A DNA stretch of 64,000 nucleotides from an uncultured Clostridia bacterium. GTDB taxonomy: Bacteria > Bacillota > Clostridia > Christensenellales > Borkfalkiaceae. Shown here one piece after another: positions 14,932-24,371 of the stretch. The first letter of the stretch is position 1; each line of letters starts with the position of its first letter. The stretch is taken from assembly GCA_944338165.1 (NCBI GenBank), contig CALVLN010000001.1, positions 1-64,000 of the forward strand. The letters run 5' to 3'. Made by a program: the position numbers and the translations under genes. Below the pieces are notes generated by a model that searched no databases, had not been told where the DNA came from, and saw only the letters and a list, made by a program, of their open reading frames with translations.

Positions 14932-16410
14932 TTATCGCTTCATCTGCGGAAATATCCCCTTGAGCGCGGGATACAGCCGCCGGTAGGTTGCATAACCTTC
15001 TTCATAGCCTTGCCGTTCGCCCGCATCGGGAAGGATGCGCTCCCGCACGCGGACAAGCGCTTTTGCCGCTTCCGCCGCCGAGGCGTAAGCGCCGCACGCC
15101 GCCATCGCCAGCATGGCCGCCCCGTAGGCGGGGCCCTCTTCCACGGCGGGCAGCTCCACGGGGATGCCCAGAACGTCGGCGACGATCCTGCGCCAGAGCG
15201 GGCTTTTGGCGCCGCCGCCGCAAATGCGCGTGCCCGTCACCCGTACGCCGCACGCCTTTGCCGCCTCCACGCAGTCGCGCAGGGCGTAGGCGACGCCTTC
15301 GAGGACGGCGAGCGTCATATGCCCGCGCGGCGTCTGCGGGCGCATGCCCAGAAAGGCGCTGCGGGCAAGCGCGTCGTTGTGCGGGCTGCGCTCCCCCATG
15401 AGATAGGGCAGAAAGAGCACCTCGTTTTTGCCGAGCGACGCCGCCAGCCCCTCCTGCTCCGCCGCGTAATCCTGCGCGGACAAAATGTTTTTCATCCACC
15501 ATTCGTTGCAGGACGCCGCCGAGAGGATGCAGCCCATCAGGTGATAGCCGCCGTTGGCGTGGCAGAAGCTGTGCAGCGCGTTGCGTGCGTCCATGGCAAA
15601 CGCGTCGCTGACGAGGAAAACGGTGCCGCTCGTCCCCAAAGAAATGTTGCAGTTGCCCGCTTCCACGGCGCCCGTGCCGACGGCCGCCGCCGCATTGTCC
15701 CCCGCGCCCGCCGCGACCTTTACGCCGCGCGGCAGGGAGAACTTGGCGCGGATCTCCTCCCGAAGCGTCCCCACGCAGGCGCTGCTTTCATACAACGCGG
15801 GGAGCATGTCCCGTGTGACGCCGCAGATCGCGCACATCTTTTCCGACCAGCGGCGGTTTTTTACGTCAAGCAGCAGCGTGCCGCTTGCATCCGAATAATC
15901 GCCCGCGTGCTGCCCGCACATGCGGTAGATGAGGTAATCTTTGGGCAGCATGATCCTGCGGATGCGGGCAAAATGTTCCGGTTCGTTCTCTTTGACCCAA
16001 AGCAGTTTCGGCGCGGTAAAGCCCGCAAAGGCAATGTTTCCCGTCTCCGCCGCGAGCGTATCCCGCCCCACGCTTTCGTTGAGGTAGTCCGTCTCCGCCT
16101 GCGTCCTGCCGTCGTTCCAGAGGATGCAGGGACGGATGACCCTGTCCGACGCATCCAGCATGACAAGGCCGTGCATCTGCCCGCCGAAGGAGATCCCGCG
16201 GACGGAGGACGCGTCCTGCCCGTTGAGCAGGGCGCCCATCCCCCGCAAAACAGCGGCGTACCAATCCTCGGGGTCTTGCTCGCTCCAGCCGCTGCGGGGG
16301 AAACTGACGGGATAGCGCTCCTGCGCGCGGGAACGGATGCTCCCGTCCTCCCCGACGAGCAGCAGCTTGACTGCCGACGTACCGAGGTCGATCCCGATAT
16401 ACGTATTCAT
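14932..16410 (-). CDS. xylB: Xylulokinase
   Basis: This 492-residue FGGY-family kinase phosphorylates D-xylulose to xylulose 5-phosphate, feeding the pentose phosphate pathway. The phosphate-1 motif GIDLGTSAVK is at residues 5-14. GGQMHGLV and the motif ILWNDGRTQAE are typical of xylulokinases, and ICGGGAKSPLWRRI is the C-terminal FGGY signature region. The start at 16410 was chosen because it gives the usual N-terminus and lies one base after the xylA stop codon (TGA-A-ATG), indicating translational coupling. The length is normal for the family. Confidence 0.93.
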   Translation of the reverse strand: MNTYIGIDLGTSAVKLLLVGEDGSIRSRAQERYPVSFPRSGWSEQDPEDWYAAVLRGMGALLNGQDASSVRGISFGGQMHGLVMLDASDRVIRPCILWNDGRTQAETDYLNESVGRDTLAAETGNIAFAGFTAPKLLWVKENEPEHFARIRRIMLPKDYLIYRMCGQHAGDYSDASGTLLLDVKNRRWSEKMCAICGVTRDMLPALYESSACVGTLREEIRAKFSLPRGVKVAAGAGDNAAAAVGTGAVEAGNCNISLGTSGTVFLVSDAFAMDARNALHSFCHANGGYHLMGCILSAASCNEWWMKNILSAQDYAAEQEGLAASLGKNEVLFLPYLMGERSPHNDALARSAFLGMRPQTPRGHMTLAVLEGVAYALRDCVEAAKACGVRVTGTRICGGGAKSPLWRRIVADVLGIPVELPAVEEGPAYGAAMLAMAACGAYASAAEAAKALVRVRERILPDAGERQGYEEGYATYRRLYPALKGIFPQMKR

Positions 16411-16411
16411 T

Positions 16412-17725
16412 TCAGCGGAAGAGGACGCCGTTGAGCGCCTGTTCGAGATATTCCTGGCGGCCGCTGCCCGGAAGCGCGGGCTTGCCGAGTTTTTCCGCAT
16501 GCTCGGAAAGCTCCTTCAGCGTCGCCTTGCCGCTGACGATCTTCTTGCCGATGCCGCTTTCAAAGGAGGCGTATTTGTGTTTGACGAACTCCTCGATGAC
16601 GCCCTCCTCGATCAGCTTTTCCGCGTTGAGCAGGCCGAGCGCAAAGGTATCCATGCCCAGGATATAGCCGTATACCATGTCTTCCAACGTGTAGCTGGGG
16701 CGGCGGTTTTTAGCGTCGAAATTAAATCCGCCCGTCAGCCCTCCGCCCTTGACGATCTCGTACATGGCCTTGGTCGCCGTGTACACGTCCCAGGGGAATT
16801 CGTCCGTATCCCAGCCGAGCAGAAAGTCCCCCTGGTTGGCGTCCACCGAGCCGAGCATGCCGTTGATGGCGCAAATGCGCAGTTCATGCTCGAAGGTATG
16901 CCCCGCGAGCGTGGCATGGTTGGCCTCGATGTTGAGTTTGAAGTCCTTGTCGAGCCCGTATTGGCGCAGGAATCCGATCGCCGTCGCCGCGTCGAAATCG
17001 TATTGATGCTTCATGGGTTCCTTGGGTTTGGGTTCGATGTAGAAATCGCCCGTAAACCCGACGGAACGGCCGTAATCGACCGCCATGTGCATGAGCCGCG
17101 CGATGTTGTCCAGTTCAAATTTGACGTCGGTGTTGAGCAGCGTCTCGTACCCCTCTCTGCCGCCCCAGAACACGTACCCCCTGCCGCCGAGCTTGACGGT
17201 GAGATCCAGCGCCTTTTTTATCTGCGCCGCCGCAAAACAATACACGTCGGCGCTGTTGGTGGAGCCTGCGCCGTTCATGTAGCGGGGGTTGCCGAACATG
17301 TTTGCCGTTCCCCACAGGCACTTAATGTCCGTGCCCTGCATCTTCTCCAGAATGTAATCGGAGATCTCGTCCAGGCGGCGGTTGGTCTCCTTGATGTCGT
17401 CCGCCTCGGGAACGAGGTCTACGTCGTGAAAACAGAAGTAGCGGATGCCCAGCTTCTGCATGAACTCGAAGCCTGCGTCCACCTTGGCTTTGGCGTGTTC
17501 CATGGTGCCGGGACGCGCGCCGAAGCTTTTATCCGCCGTGCCGCTGCCGAACATATCCACGCCGTTTGCGCACAGATTGTGCCACCACGCCATGGCAAAA
17601 GGCAGATGCTCCCGCATCGGCTTGCCGAGCACGATCTTTTCCGCATCGTAAAACTTGAAGGCGAACGGGTTCTTGGACGCGCTGCCCTCGTACCGGATCT
17701 CAGGGATCCCCTTAAAAAATTCCAT
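16412..17725 (-). CDS. xylA: Xylose isomerase
   Basis: This 437-residue enzyme converts D-xylose to D-xylulose. Active-site landmarks are FCFHDVDL with His100 and Asp103, the metal-binding stretch [18 protein letters not shown], and WDTDEFPWD near the C-terminal third. The length is typical of class II xylose isomerases. The start at 17725 has AGGTGA at good spacing and gives the standard N-terminus ([14 protein letters not shown]). It is the first gene of the xylA-xylB-GH43 operon and is divergent from a PocR/AraC-type regulator. A possible promoter region lies at about 17780-17830 but only a weak TAGAAT -10 can be seen. Confidence 0.95.
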   Translation of the reverse strand: MEFFKGIPEIRYEGSASKNPFAFKFYDAEKIVLGKPMREHLPFAMAWWHNLCANGVDMFGSGTADKSFGARPGTMEHAKAKVDAGFEFMQKLGIRYFCFHDVDLVPEADDIKETNRRLDEISDYILEKMQGTDIKCLWGTANMFGNPRYMNGAGSTNSADVYCFAAAQIKKALDLTVKLGGRGYVFWGGREGYETLLNTDVKFELDNIARLMHMAVDYGRSVGFTGDFYIEPKPKEPMKHQYDFDAATAIGFLRQYGLDKDFKLNIEANHATLAGHTFEHELRICAINGMLGSVDANQGDFLLGWDTDEFPWDVYTATKAMYEIVKGGGLTGGFNFDAKNRRPSYTLEDMVYGYILGMDTFALGLLNAEKLIEEGVIEEFVKHKYASFESGIGKKIVSGKATLKELSEHAEKLGKPALPGSGRQEYLEQALNGVLFR

Positions 17726-17826
17726 ATCTTTCACCTCGTTTTCTGCGCACGTGCGCATTCGTTGCCGCAGGGCAGGCTTCGCCTCGCCCCGGTACAGATA
17801 TTCTATCCGATTTTTCGGGAAAAAGA

Positions 17827-17856
17827 TAGACACGTTCGTCTTATTTATGGTATAAT
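17827..17856 (+). promoter_or_regulatory. Promoter of the PocR/AraC-type regulator
   Basis: TAGACA (17827-17832), an 18-base spacer and TATAAT (17851-17856), about 42 bases upstream of the regulator start codon. It lies in the 173-base divergent gap shared with xylA, so the regulator may control both directions. Confidence 0.6.
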
Positions 17857-17898
17857 TGTGTTAAAATCAGCAAATCGTGCGAAAATAAAGGTAAAAAA

Positions 17899-18735
17899 AT
17901 GATAGGTTCTTTTGAAACCGAGCGCCTGAACGGGCTGCTGAAAGACTTTTATACCGTGGTCGGCATCCGCATTTCCGTGTTTGACGATGCATTCCGCCCC
18001 GTCACCGAATACCCCGCCCATCCGCCCGCACTCTGCGCCCGCATCCGCGGCACGGATGCGGGCCGGCGTGCCTGCGCGCTTTGCGACAGGGAGGCCTGCC
18101 TGCGCGCCAAGACGATGAACGGTCCGCATACCTACCTCTGCCACGCGGGCGTCACCGAAGCGATCACCCCCATCCGCCTGGACGGCGGCGTCATCGGCTA
18201 TGCCATCCTTGCCCACCTGATGCCGGAGGAACGTTACGAAGAGACGGTCAGAGACGTCGTGCGCCGCTGCCGCGCCTACGGAATGGCGGATGCGGACACG
18301 GAAGAACGCGTGCGAGAGCTTGCGCGGTACCCCCGCGCGCGCATCGACGCCGCCATGCGGCTTCTGGATGCCGTCGCTTCCTATCTGCAGATCTCCAAAA
18401 TGGCGGCATGGAAGAACGAAAACATTGCCTTTCAGATCAACTCCTTCCTCGACGGCAACCTCGGCGGGGAACTTTCCTCCGCTCTCCTGTGCTCCCACTT
18501 TTTTCTCTCCCGCAGCAAGCTTTACGAGATCTCTATGCAGGCGTTCGGCATGAGCATTGCCCGCTACATCGCGCACAAGCGCATCGAACGCGCCAAACAG
18601 CTGCTTGCCGAAGGGCGGCTTTCCGTCGCGGAAGTGGCGCGCCGCGTCGGCATCCCCGATTACAATTATTTCTGCAAACGCTTCAAGCGCGCCGTCGGCG
18701 TCTCGCCGGGAAAATTCCGCCGCAGCGGCGTCTGA
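17899..18735 (+). CDS. AraC-family regulator with PocR-type sensory domain
   Basis: The 278-residue protein has an N-terminal PocR-like ligand domain (about 5-165) with a conserved cysteine pattern (Cys49, Cys65, Cys68 in CALCDREACLRA, and Cys84 in YLCHAGVTEA), and a C-terminal double helix-turn-helix of AraC type (about 180-278) ending in the typical YFCKRFKRAVGVSPGKFRR. PocR domains bind small metabolites, proposed to be sugars or hydrocarbon derivatives, in the cytoplasm. Being divergent from xylA-xylB-GH43 it is the best candidate for the xylose-responsive activator. The start is an ATG at 17899 after AAAGG. Confidence 0.88.
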   Translation: MIGSFETERLNGLLKDFYTVVGIRISVFDDAFRPVTEYPAHPPALCARIRGTDAGRRACALCDREACLRAKTMNGPHTYLCHAGVTEAITPIRLDGGVIGYAILAHLMPEERYEETVRDVVRRCRAYGMADADTEERVRELARYPRARIDAAMRLLDAVASYLQISKMAAWKNENIAFQINSFLDGNLGGELSSALLCSHFFLSRSKLYEISMQAFGMSIARYIAHKRIERAKQLLAEGRLSVAEVARRVGIPDYNYFCKRFKRAVGVSPGKFRRSGV

Positions 18736-18768
18736 TCGGACGGTGGCTGTTTGTTTTCTTTTATTTGC

Positions 18769-18797
18769 TTGACAAAAAAACAATTATATGTTAATAT
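18769..18797 (+). promoter_or_regulatory. Promoter of the DeoR-type regulator
   Basis: TTGACA (18769-18774), 17-base spacer, TAATAT (18792-18797), about 30 bases before the start codon. It lies in a short AT-rich gap after the AraC-type gene. Confidence 0.75.
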
Positions 18798-18828
18798 ACA
18801 GAAAAAATAAACATAAGTGAGCATACAT

Positions 18829-19563
18829 ATGAATCTGACCGAACGGCAAAAGAGCATCCTCGCCATCCTCAAGCGCTGGCGCACCGCCTCCGTCGGCAAG
18901 CTCGCCAAGACGCTTGGCGTGAGCGACGCGAGCATCCGCAGGGACCTCATCGAAATGCAGACGCTGGGGTTCCTCGACCGTACGCACGGCGGCGCGGTCA
19001 TCGCGGAAGGCGCGGAGGAGACGTCGCTTTTTCTGCGCATCAATGAGAACGCGGCGGAAAAAGAACAGGCGGCGGCCAACGCGCTCCCCCACCTGCCCCG
19101 CTTTGACAGCGTCTTTTTTGACGGATCTACGACGGCGCTGGCGTTGGCGGCAAGGATGGACCTTGCGGGCAAGACGGTCATGACGACGAACCTGCAGACC
19201 GCGCTGCAGCTTTCCGAACGGGAAGGCGTGCGCGTGATGGTACCGGGCGGAACGGTGACGGCGGGCAGCGTTGCGGGAAGCTGGACAAACTCCCAGCTCC
19301 CCGAGTTTGAGTTTGACCTTCTCATCTGCTCCTGTTCGGCGCTCACGCTCGACGGCGCCTACGAAACGTCGCTGGATCTGCGCGAGCTCAAGCGCATTGC
19401 CTTCGCCCACGCGCAGAAGCACGTCCTCGTGCTCGACCGCAGCAAGCTGCAAAAGACGGCGGGCTACTTCCTCTCCCCGCTCTCAGGATTCGACCTCATC
19501 GTCTTCGACTATCTTTCCCGCGAAGAAAAGAGCCGTTTTTCCGGCTTCCCCGTCGTCGGCTGA
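18829..19563 (+). CDS. DeoR-family transcriptional regulator
   Basis: The 244-residue protein has an N-terminal winged helix (about 1-58) with the DeoR-type stretch LAKTLGVSDASIRRDLIEMQ followed by RTHGGAV, and a C-terminal DeoRC sugar-phosphate-sensing domain (about 70-235) with FFDGSTTALALA and VMTTNLQTAL. An alternative GTG start lies four codons upstream (18817) but has no ribosome binding site, while AAGTGAG precedes the ATG at 18829. Such proteins usually repress sugar-catabolic operons and respond to a phosphorylated sugar. Its target may be the xyl operon or something outside the window. Confidence 0.88.
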   Translation: MNLTERQKSILAILKRWRTASVGKLAKTLGVSDASIRRDLIEMQTLGFLDRTHGGAVIAEGAEETSLFLRINENAAEKEQAAANALPHLPRFDSVFFDGSTTALALAARMDLAGKTVMTTNLQTALQLSEREGVRVMVPGGTVTAGSVAGSWTNSQLPEFEFDLLICSCSALTLDGAYETSLDLRELKRIAFAHAQKHVLVLDRSKLQKTAGYFLSPLSGFDLIVFDYLSREEKSRFSGFPVVG

Positions 19564-19592
19564 TCTCATCGACACTTCCTCCCGTTTTTAAA

Positions 19593-19629
19593 AAAGGCAG
19601 CCCGCGCAGAGTATGCGCGGGCTGCCTTT
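19593..19629. terminator. Bidirectional terminator between deoR-type gene and rfbB
   Basis: A perfect 16-bp stem (19593-19608 with 19614-19629) with loop GAGTA, with A-rich sequence on the left and CTTT on the right, between two convergent genes. It ends the DeoR gene and the exopolysaccharide operon. Confidence 0.85.
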
Positions 19630-19633
19630 GCGT

Positions 19634-20611
19634 TCAATCTTTCTTCAAAAGCGGCTGCCACCAGTCTTTGTTGTTTAAATACCACGCCGCCGTCTCCGCG
19701 AGCCCCTGCCCGAAAGCGACTTCCGGCGCCCAGCCGAGCGCGCGCAGTTTTTCCGCCGAGAGCGCATAGCGCAGATCGTGGCCCTTTCTGTCCTGAACAA
19801 AGGTATACGCATCCTCCGGGTACCCCAAAAGGCGGCACAGACGGCGGACGAGCGTGAGATTGCTCACTTCGCACCCCGCGCTCACGTTGTAGACTTCGCC
19901 CGCCTTGCCGCGGCGCAGGATACAGTCGATCGCCCTGCAATGGTCTGAAACGGCGATCCAGTCGCGCACGTTCTCCCCTGTACCGTACACGGGCACCTTT
20001 TCCCCGGAGAGCAGACGAGAGACGGCAAGCGGGATGAGCTTTTCCGGGTACTGGAAGCGCCCGTAATTGTTGGAGGAACGCGATACGGTGACGGGCACGC
20101 GGTAGGTGCGGTATGCCGCCAGCGCATACAGATCGCCCGCCGCTTTGCTTGCCGCATAGGGGCTGCCCGGCCTCAGGGGCGACGTCTCCGTAAACGGTTC
20201 CCCTCCGGAAAGCGGCAGATCGCCGTATACTTCATCGGTGGAGACCTGGTGAAAGCGCACGCCGCCGAAGGCGCGGCACGCTTCCAGCAGGACGCAGACG
20301 CCAACGGCGTTCGTCTGCATGAACACTTCGGGCGAGTCGATGCTGCGGTCGACGTGGCTTTCCGCGGCAAAATTGACGACGGCGTCCGGCCGCTCCCGTT
20401 CAAAGAGCGAAAAGACGGCTCCGCGGTCACAGATATCGCCGCGGCAAAAGCGGAAACGCGGATCTCCGAAAAGCGGACGCAGCGTCTCCTCGTTGCCGGC
20501 GTACGTGAGTTTATCCAGGCAGACAAAGCTGTCCTCCCCGTGCGCGGCGAGGGCGTAGTGCAAAAAATTGCTGCCGATAAACCCCGCGCCGCCCGTCACC
20601 AGGATCTTCAT
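19634..20611 (-). CDS. rfbB: dTDP-glucose 4,6-dehydratase
   Basis: This 325-residue SDR enzyme makes dTDP-4-keto-6-deoxyglucose. It has the NAD-binding GGAGFIGSNF at residues 8-17, the active-site STDEVYGD, and the catalytic YAASK, all in family order. The start at 20611 gives the normal N-terminus; the open frame upstream overlaps the flippase gene. It is the last gene of the exopolysaccharide operon, 4 bases after the flippase stop. The other genes of dTDP-rhamnose synthesis (rfbA, rfbC, rfbD) are not in the window, so either they lie elsewhere or the product is a different 6-deoxy or amino sugar. Confidence 0.9.
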   Translation of the reverse strand: MKILVTGGAGFIGSNFLHYALAAHGEDSFVCLDKLTYAGNEETLRPLFGDPRFRFCRGDICDRGAVFSLFERERPDAVVNFAAESHVDRSIDSPEVFMQTNAVGVCVLLEACRAFGGVRFHQVSTDEVYGDLPLSGGEPFTETSPLRPGSPYAASKAAGDLYALAAYRTYRVPVTVSRSSNNYGRFQYPEKLIPLAVSRLLSGEKVPVYGTGENVRDWIAVSDHCRAIDCILRRGKAGEVYNVSAGCEVSNLTLVRRLCRLLGYPEDAYTFVQDRKGHDLRYALSAEKLRALGWAPEVAFGQGLAETAAWYLNNKDWWQPLLKKD

Positions 20612-20615
20612 AAGC

Positions 20616-22175
20616 TTACTCCTTCGGCTCCCCGTCCGCCTGCTCCTGCGCGTGCTTTTCCGGAAAAAGACGCCGCAACAGTTTCTTCGGGACGGAAACG
20701 AGCGCACCGCGGAAGGTGCGGTTGAACGCGATCATAAAAACGACGGGCACGAGCGCGATCGCCACGGCGATGCAGCCGTTGACGAGGAAGGAAAGCCATT
20801 CGCTCCCCATCTGCTGCATGCACAGGTCGGTGAGAAACATAACGAGCGCAAATGCCGCGATGCAGGCGTAATTGACGACGTAATAGCGCTTGGGGGAGGA
20901 GGCAAAACCGTGACGGTAGAGAACATACGGCTCGACGATGTGGCAGATGAGAAGGTTGGTGAGGATGGTCGCCGCAATGACGCCCGTGATCCCGAACCAC
21001 AGCACGAACGAAACGGAAAGCACGATATTCAGAAGCCCTTCCGCAAGCGGCTTGAAGCGATCGTAATAAAACGTCCCCGTCGCATCGCGGAAGACGAGCA
21101 CCGTCTGCCGCATGAATTGTACGAAATAGTTGAGCGTGATGACGACCTTGATCTCCTTGGCGAGCTGAAGCCCCTCGCCGAAGAAGAGAAAGACGAGGTC
21201 GTCGATGACGGCATAATAGCCGAGGAAAAAGACGATCCCCAGCACGAAGTTAAAGGAGTAAAGGATGTTGAACCCGCGCTTTTCCTCCTCGCGGTCCTTG
21301 CCCGCACTCATATGCCCGATGACGGAGGTAAGCGAGGTAAAGCAGAGCGCGAGGATCCCCGACATGGAGACGACGATCGTCGTATAATTGGAATACAGGC
21401 CGAGAAGTTCCGGCCCCATAAAGGCGGAGATGATGATGCTGTCCGACGCGTTGACGAAAATGGCGCCGATCTTATGCATGAACATCGCCTTGGTGTTTTT
21501 GACGACTTCCCGCTTGGTTTCCGCATCGACCTTCTGCTTGTTTTTCAGGATGTGCGGATATTTTTTGTGCGTGTACAGCTCGATGAGCGCCCACTGGATG
21601 GCCATGCCGCCCACGTTGCAGCAAAGGTACAGCTCAAAGGAATGCGTGAGCACGGTCACGAGGATCTGCGCCCCGTACTGCGCCATGAGCGAGAGGGAGA
21701 GGATGGTCGTCGTCACATAGTCGTTTTTGTAGGCGTTGACGAGCGACGTCTTGGCGCTGAACATGTAGTTCATCACCACCGACGCGAGCATGATGAGGAA
21801 CGTCCAGTACAGGCTGAAGTCCGATTTATACCCGTTGGCGAGGTACGGCAGCGCGGGCATGACGCACAGCCCCGCAGCCAGAATGATGACGCCGACGACG
21901 CGGTACACCTTGACGAACAGCCCGTAGAGCGCGGAGACCTTGTCGTCCTCCCCGTTGACGATGGGCGAATACATGGAAAACGTGATCGCCGTTCCCACGC
22001 CGAGGTCGGCGACCGCGAGCACGCCGATAACGCTCTGAAAAAGCGCGAAGATGCCGTTGGCGTCGTTGCCGATGTAATTGATCAGAAAACGTTTGGCGAG
22101 GATGCTCAGCACGAGCAGGATGACCTTAAAGCCGAGCGCCACGCAGACGTTCAGAAGCGAGCGTTTTTTATCCAA
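20616..22175 (-). CDS. Polysaccharide repeat-unit flippase (Wzx type)
   Basis: A membrane protein of about 519 residues with some 12-14 hydrophobic helices, of the MOP/MATE flippase superfamily. The N-terminal region (RFLINYIGNDANGIFALFQS, then LAVADLGVGTAI) is typical of Wzx and its relatives. It would move the lipid-linked repeat unit across the membrane for polymerisation. The start is uncertain: no ATG gives a sensible N-terminus, and I chose a TTG at 22175 (protein beginning DKKRSLLNVC) with GGCAGG 7 bases upstream, 35 bases after the preceding stop. The C-terminus is charged and cytoplasmic (EKHAQEQADGEPKE). Confidence 0.85.
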   Translation of the reverse strand: MDKKRSLLNVCVALGFKVILLVLSILAKRFLINYIGNDANGIFALFQSVIGVLAVADLGVGTAITFSMYSPIVNGEDDKVSALYGLFVKVYRVVGVIILAAGLCVMPALPYLANGYKSDFSLYWTFLIMLASVVMNYMFSAKTSLVNAYKNDYVTTTILSLSLMAQYGAQILVTVLTHSFELYLCCNVGGMAIQWALIELYTHKKYPHILKNKQKVDAETKREVVKNTKAMFMHKIGAIFVNASDSIIISAFMGPELLGLYSNYTTIVVSMSGILALCFTSLTSVIGHMSAGKDREEEKRGFNILYSFNFVLGIVFFLGYYAVIDDLVFLFFGEGLQLAKEIKVVITLNYFVQFMRQTVLVFRDATGTFYYDRFKPLAEGLLNIVLSVSFVLWFGITGVIAATILTNLLICHIVEPYVLYRHGFASSPKRYYVVNYACIAAFALVMFLTDLCMQQMGSEWLSFLVNGCIAVAIALVPVVFMIAFNRTFRGALVSVPKKLLRRLFPEKHAQEQADGEPKE

Positions 22176-22210
22176 ACCGATGCCTGCCGAAATGAGATTT
22201 TGCGGCGCCG

Positions 22211-23263
22211 TCAGGACGCCATGCCGCTGCCCGGCCGTATGAGATGCACGATCTTGCGGAAGAGCGCATACAGTCCGAACTGTTTGTGGCGCAGCAAAAA
22301 GAGCCGCGCGTTTTCGATCACGCCCCGCGGATGATAGACGGCGCGGTAATCCTCCCAGCACGCCTTGGAGCGCGCATTCTCATAGAACGCATCCTCCCGC
22401 AGCAGCGCTTTGAGCTGCCGCCGATAGTCTTTGCGGAAGATGACGTATTGCCCCGTGACCATCTGGTAGGTATGAAAATCCAGCGCCGCCGCAAGCACGT
22501 GCAGCCCCGCTTCCCGCAGGATGCGCTGCTGTTCGCGGCAAAAATTGCGGAAGCAGAAGGCGAAATTTTCGTTGCGGACGTAACGGACGCTCCTTTCCGC
22601 TATGTCGTCGGGAAGAAAATAAAAATAGAGCGGACGGTCGACGAACGCCATTTTCTCCGCGCGGAGCGCCGCCTCCATGACGAAGATAAAGTCCTCCCCC
22701 ACGGCGACGCCGCCGCGGGAGAGTCCGAGCAGAAAGCGCAGAGAAGATACAAGTTTTTTGGCGTACAACGACCGCCAGACATACCCGATGACGGGCTGCT
22801 TTTGCGTACAGGTATAAAATGCGGAAAGGTCGCGCGCACCGCACAGCGCTTTAAGCGCGGCGCCCTCGTCCACGTCGGAAACATTTCCGCATTCGTCAAA
22901 GTTGCGGAACCCGCAGAATACGAGGTCCGCCCCCTCCCGCACGGCGCAGCCGTACAATTCCTCGTACATGGTATCATCGGGGTAATCGTCGCAGTCGCAG
23001 AAGCCGATATATTCCCCCTTCGCCGAATCCAGCCCGACGTTGCGGCATTCCGAAACGCCGCCGTTCGGCTTATCGATGACGCGGATGCGCGCGTCCTTCG
23101 CCGCCCAGCTGCGCATGAGCGCGAGCGATCCGTCCGTCGATCCGTCGTTGACGAGCAGCAGCTCGAGGTTTTCATACGTCTGCCGGGTCAGATGCTCCAG
23201 ACAGCGCCCCAATACCCGTTCGCCGTTGTAGACGGGAACGATGACGGAGATGAGCGGCCTCAT
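22211..23263 (-). CDS. Glycosyltransferase family 2
   Basis: The 350-residue protein has a GT-A fold at about 1-220: ISVIVPVYNGERVLGRCLEH at the start, VNDGSTDGSL (nucleotide binding), and the DXD-type FCDCDDYPDD at about 92-101. The C-terminal 120 residues are helical and basic, typical of family 2 enzymes of capsule clusters. It adds one sugar to the lipid-linked repeat unit on the cytoplasmic face. Its ATG overlaps the stop codon of glf by 4 bases. Donor and acceptor unknown; UDP-galactofuranose is a possible donor given the neighbouring mutase. Confidence 0.9.
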   Translation of the reverse strand: MRPLISVIVPVYNGERVLGRCLEHLTRQTYENLELLLVNDGSTDGSLALMRSWAAKDARIRVIDKPNGGVSECRNVGLDSAKGEYIGFCDCDDYPDDTMYEELYGCAVREGADLVFCGFRNFDECGNVSDVDEGAALKALCGARDLSAFYTCTQKQPVIGYVWRSLYAKKLVSSLRFLLGLSRGGVAVGEDFIFVMEAALRAEKMAFVDRPLYFYFLPDDIAERSVRYVRNENFAFCFRNFCREQQRILREAGLHVLAAALDFHTYQMVTGQYVIFRKDYRRQLKALLREDAFYENARSKACWEDYRAVYHPRGVIENARLFLLRHKQFGLYALFRKIVHLIRPGSGMAS

Positions 23264-24360
23264 GCGGGCTCTTTCTCCAACATCTCAAACGCCGCGGCGA
23301 TGACGTCGTCCATATCGTAATAGCGGTACTGCCCCAGCCGCCCGCCGAAAACGACGTTCGGCTCCGCCGCCGCAAGCGCACGGTAGCGCTCGTAAAGCGC
23401 GCCGTTCTTCTCGTCGTTGACGGGATAATACGGCTCGTCGCCCATCTTCCAAGCGGAGGAATACTCGCGGGAGATGACCGTTTTGGGCTGCGTCCCGAAC
23501 TCAAAATGCTTGTGCTCGATGATGCGCGTAAACGGCTCGTCGTGCGAAGTATAATTGACGACCGCGACGCCCTGGAAGTTGGGCATATCCAGAACTTCCG
23601 TCTCGAAGCGCACGGAGCGGTATTCGAGCGGGCCGAAACAGTAATCAAAATAGCGGTCGACGGCGCCCGTATAGATGATGCGGCGGGCGCTTTTTTCCCA
23701 CTTCTCCTTTTCCGCGAAGAAATCGCAGGAAAGCCTGACCTCCGTGCCTTCGAGCAATTTTTCGATGAGCAGCGTATACCCTCCCTCCGGGATGCCCTGA
23801 TAGGTATCGTTGAAGTAGTTGTTATCAAAGGTGAAGCGGACGGGCAGACGCTTGATGATGAACGCGGGAAGTTCGGTGCAGGATTTGCCCCACTGCTTTT
23901 CCGTATATTCCTTGACGAGTTTTTCGTAGATGGTCTTGCCGACGAGGTTGAGCGCCTGTTCCTCGAGATTTTTTGGTTCCGCCGTGGCGTACGCCTTGCG
24001 CTCCTCGGCGATGCGCGCCTCCGCCTGCGCGGGCGTGAATACGTCCCCCCAAAGCTTGGTAAAGGTGTTCATATTGAAGGGCATGTTGTAGCATTCGTCA
24101 TGGTAGCGTGCGATCGGGCTGTTGACGAAGCGGTTAAAGGGCACCAGCGCGTTTACGTAATCCCAGATCTTCTTGTCGGACGTGTGAAAGATGTGCGCGC
24201 CGTAGGTATGGACATGGATGCCCTCTACGGTCTCCGTATACACGTTCCCCCCGACATGGGGGCGCTTTTCCAGCACCAGGCACTTCTTGCCGCGCTTTTT
24301 GAGCTCGCAGGCGCAGACGGCCCCGTAAAGGCCGCTGCCGACGATGAGATAATCGTACAT
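23260..24360 (-). CDS. glf: UDP-galactopyranose mutase
   Basis: This 366-residue flavoenzyme turns UDP-galactopyranose into UDP-galactofuranose, so the polysaccharide probably contains galactofuranose. It shows the FAD-binding YLIVGSGLYGAVCA at the N-terminus, HTYGAHIFHTS, the substrate-binding NMPFNMNTFTKLWG, and GGRLGQYRYYDMDD near the C-terminus, all typical of Glf. The start at 24360 is preceded by AGGAGG. The length is normal. Confidence 0.95.
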   Translation of the reverse strand: MYDYLIVGSGLYGAVCACELKKRGKKCLVLEKRPHVGGNVYTETVEGIHVHTYGAHIFHTSDKKIWDYVNALVPFNRFVNSPIARYHDECYNMPFNMNTFTKLWGDVFTPAQAEARIAEERKAYATAEPKNLEEQALNLVGKTIYEKLVKEYTEKQWGKSCTELPAFIIKRLPVRFTFDNNYFNDTYQGIPEGGYTLLIEKLLEGTEVRLSCDFFAEKEKWEKSARRIIYTGAVDRYFDYCFGPLEYRSVRFETEVLDMPNFQGVAVVNYTSHDEPFTRIIEHKHFEFGTQPKTVISREYSSAWKMGDEPYYPVNDEKNGALYERYRALAAAEPNVVFGGRLGQYRYYDMDDVIAAAFEMLEKEPA

Positions 24361-24371
24361 GATAATCCTCC

